A stretch of 64,000 nt of DNA from Roseicyclus marinus (lineage in GTDB: Bacteria > Pseudomonadota > Alphaproteobacteria > Rhodobacterales > Rhodobacteraceae): positions 1 through 64,000 of the forward strand of contig NZ_JASJOF010000006.1 in NCBI RefSeq assembly GCF_030163795.1, in the 5' to 3' direction. The position numbers were made by a program, and so were the translations under genes. This document shows positions 62,532-64,000 of this stretch, piece by piece; position 1 is the first letter of the stretch; each line of letters begins with the position of its first letter. The notes beneath the pieces were generated by a model. It saw nothing but the letters and a program-made list of their open reading frames with translations. It was not told where the DNA came from and made no database searches.

Positions 62532-64000
62532 TCAGAGGGCGAATTGCCCTCGTTCCTCCGGGCTCAATTGTGCGACCAGCCCCTTCTCCCAAGCCAGATA
62601 GAGGCGCGAGGCGTCGGCGTCACCGTCATGGCGACCATGGGCAAAGCTGATGATATCGACCGCGGCCGACAGGTTCATCACCTCGCCCGGCACGATCTCG
62701 GCCCCGGCGTCGCGCAGCGCGGGCAGGCCGCCCTCGACCACCCGCACCGTGTCATGCCCGCGCGCGATCAGGCTGGCGGCGGCCAAGGCCGCGCGGGGGC
62801 CATCATCCCCAATCAGGAAAGGTGCGCGACCTTCGGGCAAATCGCGCAGCCGTGCACGATGGGACCAGATCGCACCCCTGACCGTGTTCTTGGTGTGAGC
62901 GGTGGAGCTGCGCAGGTCGATCCACTCTGCACCTCCTCCTGCGACTTGGGCCAGCGCGTCGCCCGCGCGAATGGTCGGGACGGGCCTATAGGGTGCGATC
63001 GGCCGGTCTTGCCGCGGCAGGATGCGCAAGGCCGTCGTGATCTGGCAAACGGCGACTTCATGACCAAGCGCGCGCAGCCAATAGGCCGCAAGCCCCGCGC
63101 GCAAACCGGTGTCATCGACCAGCACAACGCGCGCGCGGCGTGGCCCGATGAAACGATCAGTTGCCTGCACCAATGTCACAACAGGGACCGGCGTGGCGCA
63201 AGGTACGGGATCGCCCGCCGCCTCCGCCGGATCTCGCACGTCGAAGACAAAGGTCGTCCTGCCCGGATCGTCGCGCCATCTGGCCAGATCCGCCGCCGTG
63301 ATCGTCGCAATGCCGTGCCGCCCGATGAAATCCCGCGCTCTTGCGGCGCTTGCCTCTGCATCTGCGGGCGGCAGCGGTGCTGCCGGATTTCCGCACTCCA
63401 ACGCATGCCCGGCCAATCGCCAGCCCTGCGTTCCATCCTCGAGCCACCAGACCTCACGCGCAGGCTCGATCAAGGACAGGCTGGCCGCCCCCACGATCCC
63501 GCGCGTCCGACCCGCGCAGGTCAGCACGATGGGAACATGTGCGGGCAGGCTGTCGATCCTGTGGACGAGTTCACCGTTCGGCAGGCAAACGGCACCTGGA
63601 ACCGTCATCTGCGCATGTTCCGTCGCGGGCCGCGTATCGAAGAACAAGAGATCCCGCCCCTCCTTCCGCCATGCCGCAAGGTCGTCGGGTGCGAGGGGCC
63701 GGGGATGCAGCGCCAGTTCCGCGAGTTCCCCCAGCGTCTTGGAGGGAACGTGAACCCCTTTGTAGAGGGTCAGTCCTGCCGCCGCCCATCCCGGCGCGCC
63801 GCCGGCGACACACGACAACGCCGTGTAGCCCATGGCCGATAGGATCGCCGCTGCCTCCATCGCCACGCCGTCCCCGCCATCAAGCAACATGACCGGGCAG
63901 GACGGGCGCGGCACCAGCACGGCGATCTCTACTTCCAGCGTGCTGAAGGGACAGGGTACGGCGAAAAGCGGATGGCCTTCGGAGAACGGTCCGGGTTCGC
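62532..64000 (-). CDS. Multi-rhodanese-domain sulfurtransferase-like protein, 5' truncated by the window end
   Basis: The frame stays open through base 64000 on the minus strand (codons upstream of the GTG at 63920 read GHPLFAVPCPFSTLEVEIA without a stop), so the start is outside. About 490 residues lie in the window, apparently four tandem rhodanese folds. Only one has a catalytic cysteine loop (VLTCAGRTRG, about 63520); the equivalent loops of the others read LLDGGDG, VLVDDTGLR and FLIGDDGPR. Such arrays usually have one active domain. Linked to pfkB by 40 bp, same strand. Confidence 0.88.
   Translation of the reverse strand, partial: EPGPFSEGHPLFAVPCPFSTLEVEIAVLVPRPSCPVMLLDGGDGVAMEAAAILSAMGYTALSCVAGGAPGWAAAGLTLYKGVHVPSKTLGELAELALHPRPLAPDDLAAWRKEGRDLLFFDTRPATEHAQMTVPGAVCLPNGELVHRIDSLPAHVPIVLTCAGRTRGIVGAASLSLIEPAREVWWLEDGTQGWRLAGHALECGNPAAPLPPADAEASAARARDFIGRHGIATITAADLARWRDDPGRTTFVFDVRDPAEAAGDPVPCATPVPVVTLVQATDRFIGPRRARVVLVDDTGLRAGLAAYWLRALGHEVAVCQITTALRILPRQDRPIAPYRPVPTIRAGDALAQVAGGGAEWIDLRSSTAHTKNTVRGAIWSHRARLRDLPEGRAPFLIGDDGPRAALAAASLIARGHDTVRVVEGGLPALRDAGAEIVPGEVMNLSAAVDIISFAHGRHDGDADASRLYLAWEKGLVAQLSPEERGQFAL

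Overview
The window is a GC-rich stretch of an alphaproteobacterial chromosome. It almost certainly comes from a bacteriochlorophyll-containing member of the Rhodobacterales (Roseobacter/Rhodobacter group). The evidence is an LH2 light-harvesting operon (pucB, pucA, pucC) with two TGT-N12-ACA PpsR/CrtJ-type boxes upstream, a HemB that lacks the zinc cysteines, an IalB-family secreted protein, an L21 ribosomal protein with a helix-hairpin-helix tail, and a dispersed intergenic palindrome of a type I associate with this order. I see no insertion sequence, prophage or CRISPR array.

Layout: 1-10.7 kb is a type I secretion locus: the C-terminal part of a giant Ig-repeat/RTX adhesin, then an operon of a TolC-like lipoprotein, an unusual fused double ABC exporter, an HlyD adaptor and a periplasmic ClpP-like protein. 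10.8-13.1 kb holds tRNA-Ser(CGA), a DUF2059 protein and rplU-rpmA. 13.3-19.2 kb holds an acetyltransferase, obgE-proB-(ABM protein), proA and a trans-sulfuration-type PLP enzyme. 19.3-22.6 kb carries a PhoR-like soluble histidine kinase and aroQ overlapping a LuxR-type autoinducer-binding regulator. 23-24.8 kb is rpsB-tsf (minus strand). 25-27.7 kb is the pseudouridine kinase/glycosidase pair plus a DUF502 membrane protein. 27.9-36.4 kb has a peptide-type solute-binding protein, 3-hydroxybutyrate dehydrogenase with a patatin, and an acyl-CoA ligase/DsbA-like/MFS run divergent from an XRE-cupin repressor. 36.5-41.7 kb is mfd, a small membrane protein and hemB. 41.8-51 kb contains a SYLF lipoprotein, a penicillin-acylase-family hydrolase, a P-loop protein, metA, an alpha/beta hydrolase, ppk2, a TetR regulator and a HerA-like ATPase. 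51.4-58.4 kb is envelope and repair biology: ialB, lpxD-ACP-KAS, an L,D-transpeptidase divergent from a DUF882 peptidase, and msrB-msrA. 58.5-64 kb is the puc cluster, with pfkB and a four-fold rhodanese protein (cut by the window end) upstream.

Most interesting: (i) the 1310-residue exporter, two T1SS half-transporters fused, with one nucleotide site degraded in Walker A, Walker B and H-loop and both signature motifs off consensus; (ii) a PucA with a roughly 60-residue C-terminal tail and altered residues where the B850 hydrogen-bonding tyrosines normally sit, plus an unrecognised gene overlapping the end of pucC; (iii) two orphan promoter-plus-terminator units of about 75 nt (29.8 kb and 51.2 kb) that look like small RNAs or attenuated leaders; (iv) a dedicated ACP/KAS pair embedded with lpxD; (v) a LuxR solo translationally coupled to aroQ.

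All calls come from reading the sequence and translations. No database search was run, and family names rest on recognised motifs.
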